64,000 bases of DNA from Nitrospirota bacterium (GCA_020052615.1 JAGVOT010000052.1:28773-92772); one strand, 5' to 3'. Positions 33,983 to 43,250 are shown, counted from the first letter of the stretch. Program-made: numbers and translations. Notes: generated from the letters alone by a model not told the origin.

Positions 33983-34603
33983 ATGATCATCATTATCGAC
34001 TACCGGATGGGAAACCTCGGGTCCATTCTTAACATGCTGAAGAAGGTGGGAGCCCCCGCAAGGATATCCTCGGATCCTGTGGCGATCGGCGAGGCGACAA
34101 AGCTCATCCTGCCCGGCGTCGGTGCCTTCGACAACGGCATGAAGCACCTGCGCGATCAGGGTTTCCTGCCGGCATTGGAAGATGCAGTCATGCGTCGCAA
34201 GGTCCCGGTGCTCGGCATCTGTCTTGGCATGCAGTTGATGACCAGGAGCAGCGAGGAAGGTTCGCTCCCGGGCCTCGGCTGGATCGATGCAAGGACCGTT
34301 CGTTTCATGCATGATCCGTCATTGAACCTGAAGGTCCCCCACATGGGATGGAACACGGTCAACATCCGGAAGGAGAGCGTTCTGTTCCGGGACATGTACC
34401 CGGAGCCCCGGTTCTACTTCGTGCATTCCTATCACACCGTGTGCGAGCTGGACAGCGACGTCCTGACCGAGACGAGCCACGGCTATGCCTTCACCTCGTC
34501 GTTCCAGCGGGACAACGTCATAGGCGTCCAGTTCCATCCCGAGAAGAGCCACAAATTCGGGATGCGTCTACTGAGGAACTTCGCGGAGGCCGGAGCATGC
34601 TGA
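33983..34603 (+). CDS. hisH: HisH-like glutamine amidotransferase subunit
   Basis: A 206-residue class-I glutaminase. The nucleophile Cys lies in GICLGMQLM (about 76), with His and Glu in GVQFHPEKSH. It releases ammonia for the partner HisF. The gene sits in a glycan cluster, not with his genes, and next to a remnant N-acetyl-sugar amidotransferase. It is therefore more likely the specialised copy (as P. aeruginosa hisH2/hisF2 with wbpG) used to make acetamidino or diamino sugars. It overlaps hisF by 7 nt. Confidence 0.87.
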   Translation: MIIIIDYRMGNLGSILNMLKKVGAPARISSDPVAIGEATKLILPGVGAFDNGMKHLRDQGFLPALEDAVMRRKVPVLGICLGMQLMTRSSEEGSLPGLGWIDARTVRFMHDPSLNLKVPHMGWNTVNIRKESVLFRDMYPEPRFYFVHSYHTVCELDSDVLTETSHGYAFTSSFQRDNVIGVQFHPEKSHKFGMRLLRNFAEAGAC

Positions 34604-35388
34604 ACACGCGAGTGATCCCCTGCCTTCTGCTCAAGGGACAGGGACTGGTAAAGACCGTGAAATTCAAGGACCCGAAATATGTCGGGGACCCGATCAACGC
34701 CGTCAAGATCTTCAACGACAAGGAGGTCGATGAGCTCCTGTTCCTGGACATCACGGCGACCGTCGAGCGGAAACGCCCGCCCCTGAAAGTGATAGCGGAG
34801 ATCGCCAGCGAGTGTTTCATGCCCCTTTCCTACGGCGGCGGCATCCGGACCCTGGACGATCTGCGGGAGATTTTCACCGTCGGCGTCGAAAAGGTCTGCA
34901 TCAACACCCATGCAGTGGACGATCCGTCCTTCATCGGCAAGGCCGCGGACATTTTCGGGAACCAGAGCATCGTGGTTTCCCTGGATGTCAGGAAGAGCCT
35001 CTTCGGCAAATACGAGATCTATACGCAGAGCGGGACGAAGAACACGAAGCTTGACCCGGTGTCCTTCGCCGTCCGGATGGAACAGCTGGGCGCTGGCGAG
35101 CTCTTCGTGAACTCCATCGATCGGGACGGGACCATGCAGGGTTACGATATCGAACTGATACGGCAGGTTTCCTCGGCGGTCCGCATCCCGGTCATCGCCT
35201 GCGGTGGCGCCGGCACGATCGACCATCTGGCGGATGGAGTGAAGCGCGGCGGTGCATCAGCGGTATCGGCCGGCAGCATGTTCGTTTTCCACGGCAAGCA
35301 CCGGGCTGTCCTGATCAGCTACCCCGGACAAGGCGAGTTGAGCCGGGCGTTCACGACCTCGGCGGGAAAGGACCAGACAGCCTCATGA
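34597..35388 (+). CDS. hisF: HisF-like cyclase/synthase subunit
   Basis: A 263-residue TIM barrel of the HisF family (VIPCLLLKGQGLVKTVKF, ITATVERKRPPLKVIAEIA, ACGGAGTIDHL). Histidine-type HisF has KDGRVVKG at the first loop; here it is LKGQGLVKT, as in the sugar-pathway paralogues. Asp11 of HisF is replaced by Leu-Lys, which argues against a role in histidine synthesis. Its stop overlaps the start of a broken amidotransferase gene (ATGA), so the three formed one operon. Confidence 0.87.
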   Translation: MLNTRVIPCLLLKGQGLVKTVKFKDPKYVGDPINAVKIFNDKEVDELLFLDITATVERKRPPLKVIAEIASECFMPLSYGGGIRTLDDLREIFTVGVEKVCINTHAVDDPSFIGKAADIFGNQSIVVSLDVRKSLFGKYEIYTQSGTKNTKLDPVSFAVRMEQLGAGELFVNSIDRDGTMQGYDIELIRQVSSAVRIPVIACGGAGTIDHLADGVKRGGASAVSAGSMFVFHGKHRAVLISYPGQGELSRAFTTSAGKDQTAS

Positions 35389-35560
35389 GCGAAAATTACC
35401 CGATCTGCGCGCGGTCCGTAATGGACACACCGACTCGAATATCGAGTTCGATGATCAGGGCGTCTGCCGTCACTGCCGACAGTACGACCGGCTCGTGCGG
35501 CAATCCGTGATCCCTGCCCCTGCCCAGGAAGCGGTGGGAGAACCACAACTCTGGGAATAA
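35385..35560 (+). pseudogene. Remnant of N-acetyl-sugar amidotransferase (WbpG/PseA-like)
   Basis: From the ATG overlapping the hisF stop, the frame reads YPICARSVMDT. After a 1-nt loss near 35430 the next frame reads DSNIEFDDQGVCRHCRQYDR, then stops at 35558-35560. Together this matches the N-terminus of the WbpG family (ICxRCVMDT-x-DxxIxFDxxGVCxHC). The second Cys is Ser, a frameshift is present, and the ATPase loop (SGGxDS) and all later sequence are missing. The region to 35697 holds only short frames. It explains why HisH/HisF stand alone here. Confidence 0.6.
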
Positions 35561-35697
35561 TCTCTTCCCGTCATGGCTCTACCGCAGGCTGGTCAGGATC
35601 AGGAGAAAGTGGCCTTAACACTGCTGCCGGCGATGCCGTATCGCTTCCGCGGCGGGGCGTTTGAGGTGCTTCGCACGACCCTTGCAAAGGACGCACG

Positions 35698-36849
35698 ATG
35701 ACAGACCAGCGGCTCAAAGTTCTCTTCATCACCCACGACACGAGCAATTACGGCGCGTCCCGGAGCCTGCAACTGCTCCTCAGGAACTACCAGGACGTAG
35801 AGGCGGACCTCATTGTCCAGAGGCGCTTCTTCGGGAATCATGACCACGAAGATCTGCGGCGCAGGTTCGGCGGACAGGTGAACAGGATATGGGAGGCATT
35901 TCTTCCCTTCGCCACCTGTTACCAGTATGGACGCAAAGGGATCGTGTTCGGCGTTCTCATCAGGCTCTACAATCTAACGCTGGCAAGGACCGGCTCCCGG
36001 CTGGTGGAACGCGTCGCTGCTGCCGGCGGCTACGATGTCGTCCACCTGAACTCGCTCGTTCTGCACTCGCTGATCAGCGACCGCCACCCCTTCGTCCTGC
36101 ATATGAGGGACGTCTACGACGGGACCGATCCGATCGCGGTCGGGAACGTGCAGAAGGCCCGGGGGGTCATCTTCATCGATGAGGCCACCCGCCGGCCCTT
36201 CAGGGACGTTCTCCTGCGGAGGTCCCTCGTTCTGAACAATCCCTTCAATATGTCCCGCGTCGCCGAGTTCGCTGACTACCATCCCGACCTTCCCGGCCTC
36301 GATGCGGCGCGCAACACCGTTTTCAGCACTATCGGCGTCGCGAACGACAAGAAAGGCACGGGGTTCATCGTCGGCGCGTTCCTGAAATTGAAGCATCCGG
36401 ACGCCCGTCTGCTCATCGTCGGCGGGCGGGAGGCGGCTGCCCTGGCAGCGTACCGGAAACTCGCCCAATCGGACCCGAGGATCATCTTTTGGGGCGAGGA
36501 ACCGGACATCATGAAGATCTACGCCATCAGCGATTACGTGCTGCGCGGCGAGGAATTCCCCTGCGTCGGCCGCACCGTGTATGAAGGACTTTACTCGGGC
36601 TGCCGGGTGATCCTCCCGGGGGACCGGGACACCCCGCCGCCGATGTTCGAGTACGAAACCTACCGCGACTCGATCTTCTTCTATCGACCAAGGAACGAGG
36701 AGGAACTACTCGGCCTGCTCCAGCGGCTCACGGGAGATAAGGTGAGGGAGCGGCGCCTGAGGTCCAACGTGGACGCTTACGTCCGGAGCGTCCATGACTT
36801 TATTTCTTCCCTCCGGCAGGAGGCGCCGGCCGCCCGACAGGAGCCATGA
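35698..36849 (+). CDS. Glycosyltransferase, GT-B fold (family 4-like)
   Basis: A 383-residue predicted glycosyltransferase. The N-terminal domain opens VLFITHDTSNYGASRSLQLL and has DVVHLNSLVLHSLI. The C-terminal nucleotide-sugar half has IGVANDKKGTGFIVGAFLKL, LLIVGG and the acidic PCVGRTVYEGLYSGC loop equivalent to the GT4 EX7E region. Donor and acceptor unknown. It overlaps the following GT2 gene by 4 nt. Part of a surface-glycan cluster. Confidence 0.8.
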   Translation: MTDQRLKVLFITHDTSNYGASRSLQLLLRNYQDVEADLIVQRRFFGNHDHEDLRRRFGGQVNRIWEAFLPFATCYQYGRKGIVFGVLIRLYNLTLARTGSRLVERVAAAGGYDVVHLNSLVLHSLISDRHPFVLHMRDVYDGTDPIAVGNVQKARGVIFIDEATRRPFRDVLLRRSLVLNNPFNMSRVAEFADYHPDLPGLDAARNTVFSTIGVANDKKGTGFIVGAFLKLKHPDARLLIVGGREAAALAAYRKLAQSDPRIIFWGEEPDIMKIYAISDYVLRGEEFPCVGRTVYEGLYSGCRVILPGDRDTPPPMFEYETYRDSIFFYRPRNEEELLGLLQRLTGDKVRERRLRSNVDAYVRSVHDFISSLRQEAPAARQEP

Positions 36850-37655
36850 ACGTGCATACCTATCCGAAGATAGCCATCATCACGCCCTCGTACAACCAGG
36901 CGCAGTTCATCGAGCGCACCATCTTGAGCGTCCTTGGCCAAAACTATCCGAACCTTGAATATATCGTGATGGACGGCGGCTCGCGCGACGGGACCGTCGA
37001 CATCCTGAGAAAATACGAGGGGAGTTTAACGTGGGTCTCGGAGAAGGACAAAGGCCAGGCGGACGCCATCAATAAGGGCATGGCCCGGTCGACCGGCGAC
37101 ATCATCGCGTATCTCAACTCCGACGACGTGTACGAACCGGGCGCCCTGATGCGGGTGGCGGAATATTTCTCGTTTCATCCGGAGGTACGGTGGCTCACCG
37201 GAAAGTGCCGGATCATCGATGAGCGGGACCGGGAGGTCCGGCGGCCGATCACGGCATACAAGAACTTCCTATTGAGGCATTACAGCTACCCGCTGCTGCT
37301 CGTGACCAATCCCGTGAGCCAGCCGGCCACCTTCTGGAAGCGCAGCGCGGTAGACGAGTTTGGGCCTTTCGACGAGAACGAACATCTGGTGATGGACTAC
37401 GACTACTGGCTGAGGATGGGGAAGAAGTATCCCCCGGCGGTGCTGGACAGCTATCTGGCGGGGTTCCGGGTCTATGCCCTGTCAAAGACATCGAGCTCGT
37501 TCCTCACGACATTCGAACGAGAGATGCTGCTTGCGCGAAAACATTCCACATCGGCACTCCTGAACGGCCTGCATCGGGTCAGCTACCTCTGCATCTCCGC
37601 GGTTTACCTTCTGCTCAACGCCGTGGGACGGCTGAGGACCGTACGCCGGTCCTAG
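36846..37655 (+). CDS. Glycosyltransferase family 2
   Basis: A 269-residue GT-A enzyme: ITPSYNQAQFIERTILSVLGQNYPNLEY at the N-terminus, DGGSRDGTVDIL, and the metal-binding pair in LNSDDVYEPGAL. A catalytic Asp is likely in HLVMDYDYWLRMGKKY. The C-terminus has one hydrophobic stretch (about 240-260). It is translationally coupled (ATGA) to the GT-B gene. Its stop touches the convergent GT-C gene. Confidence 0.9.
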   Translation: MNVHTYPKIAIITPSYNQAQFIERTILSVLGQNYPNLEYIVMDGGSRDGTVDILRKYEGSLTWVSEKDKGQADAINKGMARSTGDIIAYLNSDDVYEPGALMRVAEYFSFHPEVRWLTGKCRIIDERDREVRRPITAYKNFLLRHYSYPLLLVTNPVSQPATFWKRSAVDEFGPFDENEHLVMDYDYWLRMGKKYPPAVLDSYLAGFRVYALSKTSSSFLTTFEREMLLARKHSTSALLNGLHRVSYLCISAVYLLLNAVGRLRTVRRS

Positions 37656-37656
37656 C

Positions 37657-38853
37657 CTACGCTGCGCCTGCCGCGGTCTTCGCGGTCCGTCTCGCCTGCC
37701 ACCACTCGAAGACCTCCTCATACACCACGATGAACGCAAGAAAGAACCCGATGGACGGCATATAAACCCGGTGTTCGAAGATCACATCGACGACCGGCAC
37801 AAAGCTCTGAGTCGGCGAGAGTCCTATATAGAACCATGCGACGCCGAAGGGGATGAGCTTCCAGCCCTTCTTCCACGCCAGCCAGAACGCACCGCCGACA
37901 ACGACCAGGTGGCCCGCGAATGATATGATGGTCGGCAGCTCGAAGAGCGCCTTTGCGACGGGGTACTCGTAGTCAAGATTCTGGTTGATCGGCAGGACCA
38001 GTATCCGTACGTACGTCCAGATGACGTTCAGGGACGTGAGCAGATAGGTCCAGGGCGTGAGGCCGGTCGTGCTGACCAGATTGAACCCGACGCCGGCTGT
38101 ACCGCCTGCCGCGGTGAGGTTCAGCGATTTGAGCACCAGTGCCCACGGCAGGGCTGCCATAAGGTAGAACGCCCAGCGGCGCAGAACAGGCTTCAGTTTC
38201 CCGTCGGCGAAGAACAGGATATCGTATGCCATCAACACGGCGGGCAGGGTCACGGCCCACTCCTTGGACCCCATGGACAGGAACGCTGCGACCAGCACGC
38301 CTAGGGCGTAGCTGAACCTGCCGCTGGGCGCACCCTTGATGAAAAAGAGGAAGGCGAGGAGGTAAAAACACGTCGCCAGCAGCTCCGAACGGCTGATGAT
38401 ATAAGTGACCGATTCGGTCTGGACGGGATGCACGCCGAAAAGCAGCGCGCCGAAGAGCGCCATGCGTTTCGCCTTGTCGGAAAACTTGTCCCCGAATACG
38501 GGCAGCGTGAGGGTCCAGAGGATCAGCAGGTATACGAAGATGCTGTTGACGATGTGAACCCCGATGTTGAAGATATGCCATCCGACCACGTTCAACCCGT
38601 TCAGCTGGTAATTGAGCATGATAGAAAGGTATACGACCGGACGGTTGCCTGCCAGGATGCGGAGAATGTTCGCGACTGTCGCGTGCCGGATCGAGTCATT
38701 CTCGAGTATCGCGGGATTGTCATCAAAATGAAAACTGGCCGTGAATGTGTTGGAATAAGCTATCAGGATCATGACCGCGATCAGGCCGAAAGCGATCCAG
38801 TTGAACCGCCGGCTGGCATATGTTTTGGAAAGAAACTCCTTAAGTTTTACCAT
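37657..38853 (-). CDS. GT-C-like multispanning membrane glycosyltransferase (TMTC type)
   Basis: A 398-residue protein with roughly ten membrane helices. The first periplasmic loop has FHFDDNPAILENDSI, and GWHIFNIGVHIVNSIFVYLL follows; both are typical of the Tmtc/O-mannosyltransferase-like GT-C family, which uses polyprenyl-linked sugars. The usual C-terminal TPR domain is absent: the protein stops after the membrane part. ATG 38853 is preferred to one eight codons earlier because GGGAGG lies between them. Confidence 0.8.
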   Translation of the reverse strand: MVKLKEFLSKTYASRRFNWIAFGLIAVMILIAYSNTFTASFHFDDNPAILENDSIRHATVANILRILAGNRPVVYLSIMLNYQLNGLNVVGWHIFNIGVHIVNSIFVYLLILWTLTLPVFGDKFSDKAKRMALFGALLFGVHPVQTESVTYIISRSELLATCFYLLAFLFFIKGAPSGRFSYALGVLVAAFLSMGSKEWAVTLPAVLMAYDILFFADGKLKPVLRRWAFYLMAALPWALVLKSLNLTAAGGTAGVGFNLVSTTGLTPWTYLLTSLNVIWTYVRILVLPINQNLDYEYPVAKALFELPTIISFAGHLVVVGGAFWLAWKKGWKLIPFGVAWFYIGLSPTQSFVPVVDVIFEHRVYMPSIGFFLAFIVVYEEVFEWWQARRTAKTAAGAA

Positions 38854-38948
38854 AGATACCGTGTTACCTCCCATCAAGGCTCGGACTGAAATTTACCACG
38901 TAAACGGCCGAAAGTAAAGAATGTGTGCAGAAATACCCGGGGCGTTCC

Positions 38949-39326
38949 CTATTCATCACGGGACTTGACCTGCTTCATCGATAACTGTTTTAATTCCTCC
39001 AATGCCTGGCGAAGCAGCGCGATCTCCTGGGCAAGGCGCTTGTTTTTCTCGGAAAGCCCCGAGATGACCGCGGAGAAATGGAGCGTGATCAACAGCAGGA
39101 AGAGGAACGCGATCAGAAAGAGCAGGGACGGGGGATAGAATATCCCGACCTGGCGGGCAATGTACTCGAGCAGGCTACGCGACAGGGACAAGATGAGCAG
39201 GACCGCGCCCGAGAACAGCCAGAGGAGCGCATACCGCTCCTTCAACCGGCCCCGCCGGATCAGTTCGAACACGAGGAAAAGGAGCGTCGCGCTTCCCGCG
39301 ATCGCCAATATTTTGACAATGTCCAT
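38949..39326 (-). CDS. DUF2304 small membrane protein
   Basis: A 125-residue protein with three membrane helices (starting DIVKILAIAGSATLLFLVFE) and a charged C-terminal coiled coil. RRGRLKERYALLWLFSGAVLL is the DUF2304 signature. DUF2304 genes typically sit next to dolichyl-phosphate-mannose-synthase-like GT2 genes, exactly as here, and probably assist membrane sugar transfer. The start at 39326 has GAGG six nt upstream. Its 3' neighbour is the GT-C gene. Confidence 0.85.
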   Translation of the reverse strand: MDIVKILAIAGSATLLFLVFELIRRGRLKERYALLWLFSGAVLLILSLSRSLLEYIARQVGIFYPPSLLFLIAFLFLLLITLHFSAVISGLSEKNKRLAQEIALLRQALEELKQLSMKQVKSRDE

Positions 39327-39334
39327 AGGAGACC

Positions 39335-40027
39335 TCACTTCTTCAACAGATCGATGAATACCGCCAGGAGAACCTTGACCATGTAATATGCCGATCGAAT
39401 GGGAGTGATCGAGGAACGTCCCCCGGTACGATCACGCATTCGCACGGGCGCCTCTGCGATGGTCATTCCTGCGCGATGGAGCAGAACCAAGCTTTCCACC
39501 TCAGGGTAATCCTCGGGGTAGACGCGGGCAAAGTACTCGATCACCTGGCGATTGACCGCTCGAAATCCTGATGTTGTGTCGGTGACCGGTATGCCAATGA
39601 TCGCGGAAAGGACCATTGAAAAGATCGAAATACCGAGCCTCCGGAAAAAGGACGGCCGGTAATCCCCCCGTTTCAGGAAACGGGATCCTATCACAATATC
39701 CGCATTGCCCTTCCGCAGAGCATCAAGAAGGATCCCTATCTCGGCGCCAAGATGCTGACCGTCGCCATCGAACTGGATCGCGATATCGTAGCCCTTCGTC
39801 CTCGCATACTGGAAACCGGTCTGCATGGCCCCACCGATACCCAGATTGAATGACAGGCTCGCCAAGTTCACGCCGGATTGTCGCGCCACGGCCGCGGTAC
39901 AGTCGGAGGAGCCGTCATCCACAACAAGGATATCCGCTTGCGGAACATGACTGCGGAGGTCCTGGATCACTCCGTGCAGACTTTCCGCCTCGTTGTAGGC
40001 AGGAACAATGATCAGTATTTTATTCAT
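39335..40027 (-). CDS. Polyprenyl-phosphate glycosyltransferase (DPM1-like GT2)
   Basis: A 230-residue GT2 enzyme: IIVPAYNEAESLHGVIQDL, VDDGSSDCTAAVARQ, IQFDGDGQH (metal DxD) and GSRFLKRG. TSGFRAVNR and the C-terminal RTGGRSSI motif mark the dolichol/undecaprenyl-phosphate sugar synthases. It probably loads a sugar on undecaprenyl phosphate for use by the neighbouring GT-C enzyme. It starts the small minus-strand operon GT2-DUF2304-GT-C. Confidence 0.9.
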   Translation of the reverse strand: MNKILIIVPAYNEAESLHGVIQDLRSHVPQADILVVDDGSSDCTAAVARQSGVNLASLSFNLGIGGAMQTGFQYARTKGYDIAIQFDGDGQHLGAEIGILLDALRKGNADIVIGSRFLKRGDYRPSFFRRLGISIFSMVLSAIIGIPVTDTTSGFRAVNRQVIEYFARVYPEDYPEVESLVLLHRAGMTIAEAPVRMRDRTGGRSSITPIRSAYYMVKVLLAVFIDLLKK

Positions 40028-40172
40028 GGGAACAATAAGGACGACTCGCCACGGCTTGTAATTCGACGATGATAATCTATCCCGGTTAAACAGTCAAGAG
40101 AGACAGAAGACTTTTCTTGTGGAAGAAAACGGCCGCTCCGTACAACTAAGCGCTGTGGGAGAACCATTCCTG

Positions 40173-40201
40173 TTGACACAAACAAGTTTTTTTGTTAATG
40201 T
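40173..40201 (+). promoter_or_regulatory. Sigma-70-type promoter of the transglycosylase gene
   Basis: TTGACA (40173-40178), 17-bp spacer containing a T-tract, TAATGT (40196-40201). Because the -10 overlaps the ATG at 40198, translation probably starts further on (40228 or GTG 40240). Confidence 0.65.
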
Positions 40202-40227
40202 ATAGGCAAATTCAGGCGGTTATTGAG

Positions 40228-40998
40228 ATGGGGACGGGTTACGTGACAAGCATTGATCGATGGTCCATAGCGGTTGGTGTTCTGCTGATGACAGGGGTTA
40301 TTCAGACGGCGCACGCTGACATCTACCAATACGTGGATGACAGTGGCATCGTCCATTTCACGAATGTCCCCACCAACAGCAAGAAAAAGCCGACCAAGGT
40401 CTATTCCGAGCAGAAAAAACACGCCCCTCTTACCGCGGCCGTGGCACAACCCGCCGGCAACGGACAGCGGAACAGTTCTCGGGATACGGTACCCGCGTCC
40501 TATCTGAACATCATCAACTCTGCCTGCAGCCGCTTCGGAGTTGACCCGTCATTGGTCCATGCCATCGTGAAAGTAGAGTCGGACTTCAATCCCTATGCTG
40601 TATCGCGAAAGGGCGCAATGGGGCTCATGCAGCTCATGCCCCAGACCGCCAACACCATGAACGTCCGGAACACCTTCAGCCCCGATGAGAACATCGAGGG
40701 CGGCGTGAAATACCTCCGCTACCTCCTTGACCGGTATGAGGGCAACATATCGCTTGCCCTCGCAGCTTATAATGCCGGCGAAACAGCGGTAAAGAAATGG
40801 GGTACGATCCCGCCTTTTAAAGAGACCCAGGACTATGTAAAAAAGATCCTGCAGATCTACAATGGGACCGGCAAGACCTTCATGCCCCGCTACACGATCT
40901 ACGTCGGCGCCGGCGACGATGGGACGATCCTGCTCACCGATAATCCCTCAAGCCACCCGGACAAGACGCTCCGCCGCAAGATGGGACAGAACCTTTAA
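40228..40998 (+). CDS. Lytic transglycosylase (DUF4124 + SLT)
   Basis: A 256-residue exported muramidase. The signal is WSIAVGVLLMTGVIQTAHA. A DUF4124 domain follows (DIYQYVDDSGIVHFTNVP), then the SLT domain: AIVKVESDFNPYAVS (catalytic Glu), GAMGLMQLMPQTA and LALAAYNAGETAV. It cleaves peptidoglycan to 1,6-anhydro products in the periplasm. The C-terminal tail (about 215-256) is unassigned. The start is uncertain because the -10 box overlaps earlier ATGs. Confidence 0.9.
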   Translation: MGTGYVTSIDRWSIAVGVLLMTGVIQTAHADIYQYVDDSGIVHFTNVPTNSKKKPTKVYSEQKKHAPLTAAVAQPAGNGQRNSSRDTVPASYLNIINSACSRFGVDPSLVHAIVKVESDFNPYAVSRKGAMGLMQLMPQTANTMNVRNTFSPDENIEGGVKYLRYLLDRYEGNISLALAAYNAGETAVKKWGTIPPFKETQDYVKKILQIYNGTGKTFMPRYTIYVGAGDDGTILLTDNPSSHPDKTLRRKMGQNL

Positions 40999-41117
40999 GT
41001 CTTTTATAACTGTCTTTTCATGATCCTGCAGCCCTTCTCTCTCCTAAGTTTCGTTAGACCCGCATAGCCGACCTGATGTAGCGAGACGCCTGTTATTTCA
41101 GCTCAAGGGCGCCAGGA

Positions 41118-41729
41118 TCAGGTCACTTTTCTCATCACCCCAACGACTTTCCCGATGATGCGCAGGTCTCCGTCGTTGAAATACAGGGGCTCCATACGGC
41201 TGTTCTCCGGCTGGAGCCGGACGCGTCCGTCCTCCAGAAAGAACCGTTTGACCGTTGCTTCGCCCTCGACCAGGGCAACGACGATATCGCCGTTGGCCGC
41301 CGTGGCCTGTTCCCGCACAAGGACCGTGTCGCCGTTGAGGATGTGTGCGTCCATCATGCTGTCTCCACGAACACCCAGCGCGAAGATCTGTTGGGATGAT
41401 CTGAGAGCAAAAAGAGCAAGGTCCACGGTAAGGTCGCTCTCCCGGTTCTCCGGCGACAGCACCGGAATGCCGGCGGCAACCCGTCCGAGGAGAGGAACAC
41501 TGCCTGACGGACGCGATCCGCCGATCACGGCAATGCCGCGCGATTTGCCGCGCTCCCGGACGATGTGGCCGCTGCGCTCGAGTGCCAGCAAGTGCTTCTC
41601 GACACCGTTGGTCGACCGGATGCCGAACTTCCCGCCGATCTCCCGCATGGTCGGCGGCATGCCGCGGCGAACCGTCGTTTCCTGTATGAATTGGTATATC
41701 GCCTGCTGACGTTCGGTGATGGCCTTCAC
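41118..41729 (-). CDS. lexA: LexA repressor
   Basis: A 203-residue SOS repressor. The winged-helix N-terminus (PPTMREIGGKFGIRSTNGVEKHLLALE) is followed by the self-cleavage site Ala86-Gly87 (GRVAAGIPVL), Ser124 (RGDSMMD) and Lys161 (VALVEGEATVKRF). All are intact, so RecA-stimulated autolysis should work. GTG start with AGGGG upstream. It lies downstream of dinB. No GTGAAC-N4-GTTCAC box is seen directly upstream, so it may be read from the promoter at 43926-43954. Confidence 0.95.
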   Translation of the reverse strand: MKAITERQQAIYQFIQETTVRRGMPPTMREIGGKFGIRSTNGVEKHLLALERSGHIVRERGKSRGIAVIGGSRPSGSVPLLGRVAAGIPVLSPENRESDLTVDLALFALRSSQQIFALGVRGDSMMDAHILNGDTVLVREQATAANGDIVVALVEGEATVKRFFLEDGRVRLQPENSRMEPLYFNDGDLRIIGKVVGVMRKVT

Positions 41730-41737
41730 GAAAACCC

Positions 41738-41990
41738 CTTTCTATTGCGGATTTCGGATTTCGGATTATTTTAAAATCCTAGAACAACTGCTGTTATCAT
41801 TCTGGGATTGCATTTTGAACACGCCTATCTTCTATTTGGTTCTCCCCAATCCCCCGACATCAGCTCCTCATTGCTCAATCCTATATCTGAGATCTATTCT
41901 CAGCTTTTTCTACTCCTCAATCCGAAATGTGTGATTTATCTCTTTGTCGTTCAAATCCGCAAGCCGCGATCCACAATCCGCAATTCTTAG
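41738..41990 (-). repeat. Inverted word-repeat element (GGATTTCGGATT type) between lexA and dinB
   Basis: The left end has TTGCGGATTTCGGATTTCGG. The right end has AATCCGCAAGCCGCGATCCA and CAATCCGCAATTC. The middle, about 130 nt, is AT-rich with no gene seen. Confidence 0.65.
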
Positions 41991-43204
41991 TATTCCCGGT
42001 CCCCGCCCGGCCTCCATGCCGGTGAGATGACCCGCTCATGGTGATATCGTTCGGCAAGCGTTCCCCAGGTTACCGTGAAATCACCGTAGCGGTCATTGAT
42101 ATCGTCCATGGCCTCTGCCGTGAACTTCCGCTTGCGTTCGTCCGTAAACAGCGGAACCTGCGACATCTGCTTCTCAAGGCCCGATACGCTCACGCCGACA
42201 AGCCGGATCGGCTGATCGAGCGAGATCCGTGTCAGGATCGACGATGCAGTCGCAAAGATGTCAAGCTCATGGTCAACGGGCCGGGGAAGCCGCTGCTGCC
42301 TCGAAAAGGTATGGAAGTCCGCATACCGGAGGGTAAGCGATACGGTATGACCGATGTACCCCCCGCGCCGAAGCCTGCGTCCCACCTTTTCGCAGAGCTG
42401 CAGCAGATGCCGCTGGATCATATCTATGTCCCCGCAATCCTTGTCAAGCGTCATGCTGTGCCCAACGGATTTGGCCTCCTCTTCGTCCTGCTCTGCCCGG
42501 GAGACAACGGGATCATCGTCGATGCCCTGCCCCATTTCCCGGAGACGCTCGCCGAGGATGCCGAACCGAGCGGTCAGCTTCGCAAGCGGTGTGCGCCCCA
42601 GTTTTCCGCAGGTCGTGATCCCCATGGCGGAAAGCTGCTGTGTCAGGCTGGGTCCGATGCCGCAAAGCTCCTTCACGGGCAGGTCCTCGAGCACCTCCTC
42701 CTCGTCGCCGGGGGAAATGAGCACGATGCCGTCAGGCTTCAGCATGTCGCTGCCCAGCTTGGCGAGTAGTTTGTTCCGCGCGATGCCGACCGAACAGGTG
42801 AGCCCCATGATCTCCCATATCTCGTTCTTCAGTCGAACCGCGATCTGCACCGGATCTCCCATGAGGGATTTGCAGCCCGTCACATCGAGGAACGCCTCAT
42901 CGATGGAGAATAGCTCGACAAGCGGCGTGAACCGCTCCCAGATCGTGATGAGCTCTTTGCAGGCCGAGGAATACTTTCCCGGCGAGGCTGGGACCAGCAC
43001 GATGTCGGGGCACTTCTTCCGAGCCTCGTGGTATTGCATTCCCGTCTTGACGCCGAAAGCGCGCGCTTCATAGGATGGCGACAGGATGATGCCGCGTTGG
43101 CTCGACCCCCCCACCGCCATGGGCCGGTCCCTCAGCTTCGGATCGGCACGCTGTTCGACGGACGCAAAAAAGGCATTCATGTCGATGTGCAGTATGCTGC
43201 GCAT
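41987..43204 (-). CDS. dinB: DNA polymerase IV
   Basis: A 406-residue Y-family translesion polymerase. It starts SILHIDMNAFFASVEQR (first metal Asp) and has FSIDEAFLDVTG (catalytic DE). SVGIARNKLLAKLGSDMLKP and the LCGIGPSLTQQL helix-hairpin-helix follow. Near the C-terminus QVPLF is a beta-clamp-binding motif. The frame is open 18 codons upstream through a TGCGGAG repeat; homology begins at ATG 43204. Part of the SOS group led by the LexA-type promoter at 43926-43954. Confidence 0.94.
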   Translation of the reverse strand: MRSILHIDMNAFFASVEQRADPKLRDRPMAVGGSSQRGIILSPSYEARAFGVKTGMQYHEARKKCPDIVLVPASPGKYSSACKELITIWERFTPLVELFSIDEAFLDVTGCKSLMGDPVQIAVRLKNEIWEIMGLTCSVGIARNKLLAKLGSDMLKPDGIVLISPGDEEEVLEDLPVKELCGIGPSLTQQLSAMGITTCGKLGRTPLAKLTARFGILGERLREMGQGIDDDPVVSRAEQDEEEAKSVGHSMTLDKDCGDIDMIQRHLLQLCEKVGRRLRRGGYIGHTVSLTLRYADFHTFSRQQRLPRPVDHELDIFATASSILTRISLDQPIRLVGVSVSGLEKQMSQVPLFTDERKRKFTAEAMDDINDRYGDFTVTWGTLAERYHHERVISPAWRPGGDREY

Positions 43205-43205
43205 A

Positions 43206-43250
43206 CTCAGTGCGGAGTGCGGAGTGCGAAGTGCGGAATATGAAGTTTCA
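43206..43250 (-). repeat. TGCGGAG word-repeat directly upstream of dinB
   Basis: A run of AGTGCGGAGTGCGGAGTGCG-type words ending in GAAGTGCGGAATATG, two bases from the dinB start codon. Matching inverse words lie at 43628-43686, on the other side of the dead four-helix gene. Confidence 0.7.

Noticed and set aside
33789..33986. 65-codon frame between the winged-helix gene and hisH
   Set aside because: Low-complexity Gly/Pro product, no clear ribosome site, overlaps hisH start; probably non-coding gap.
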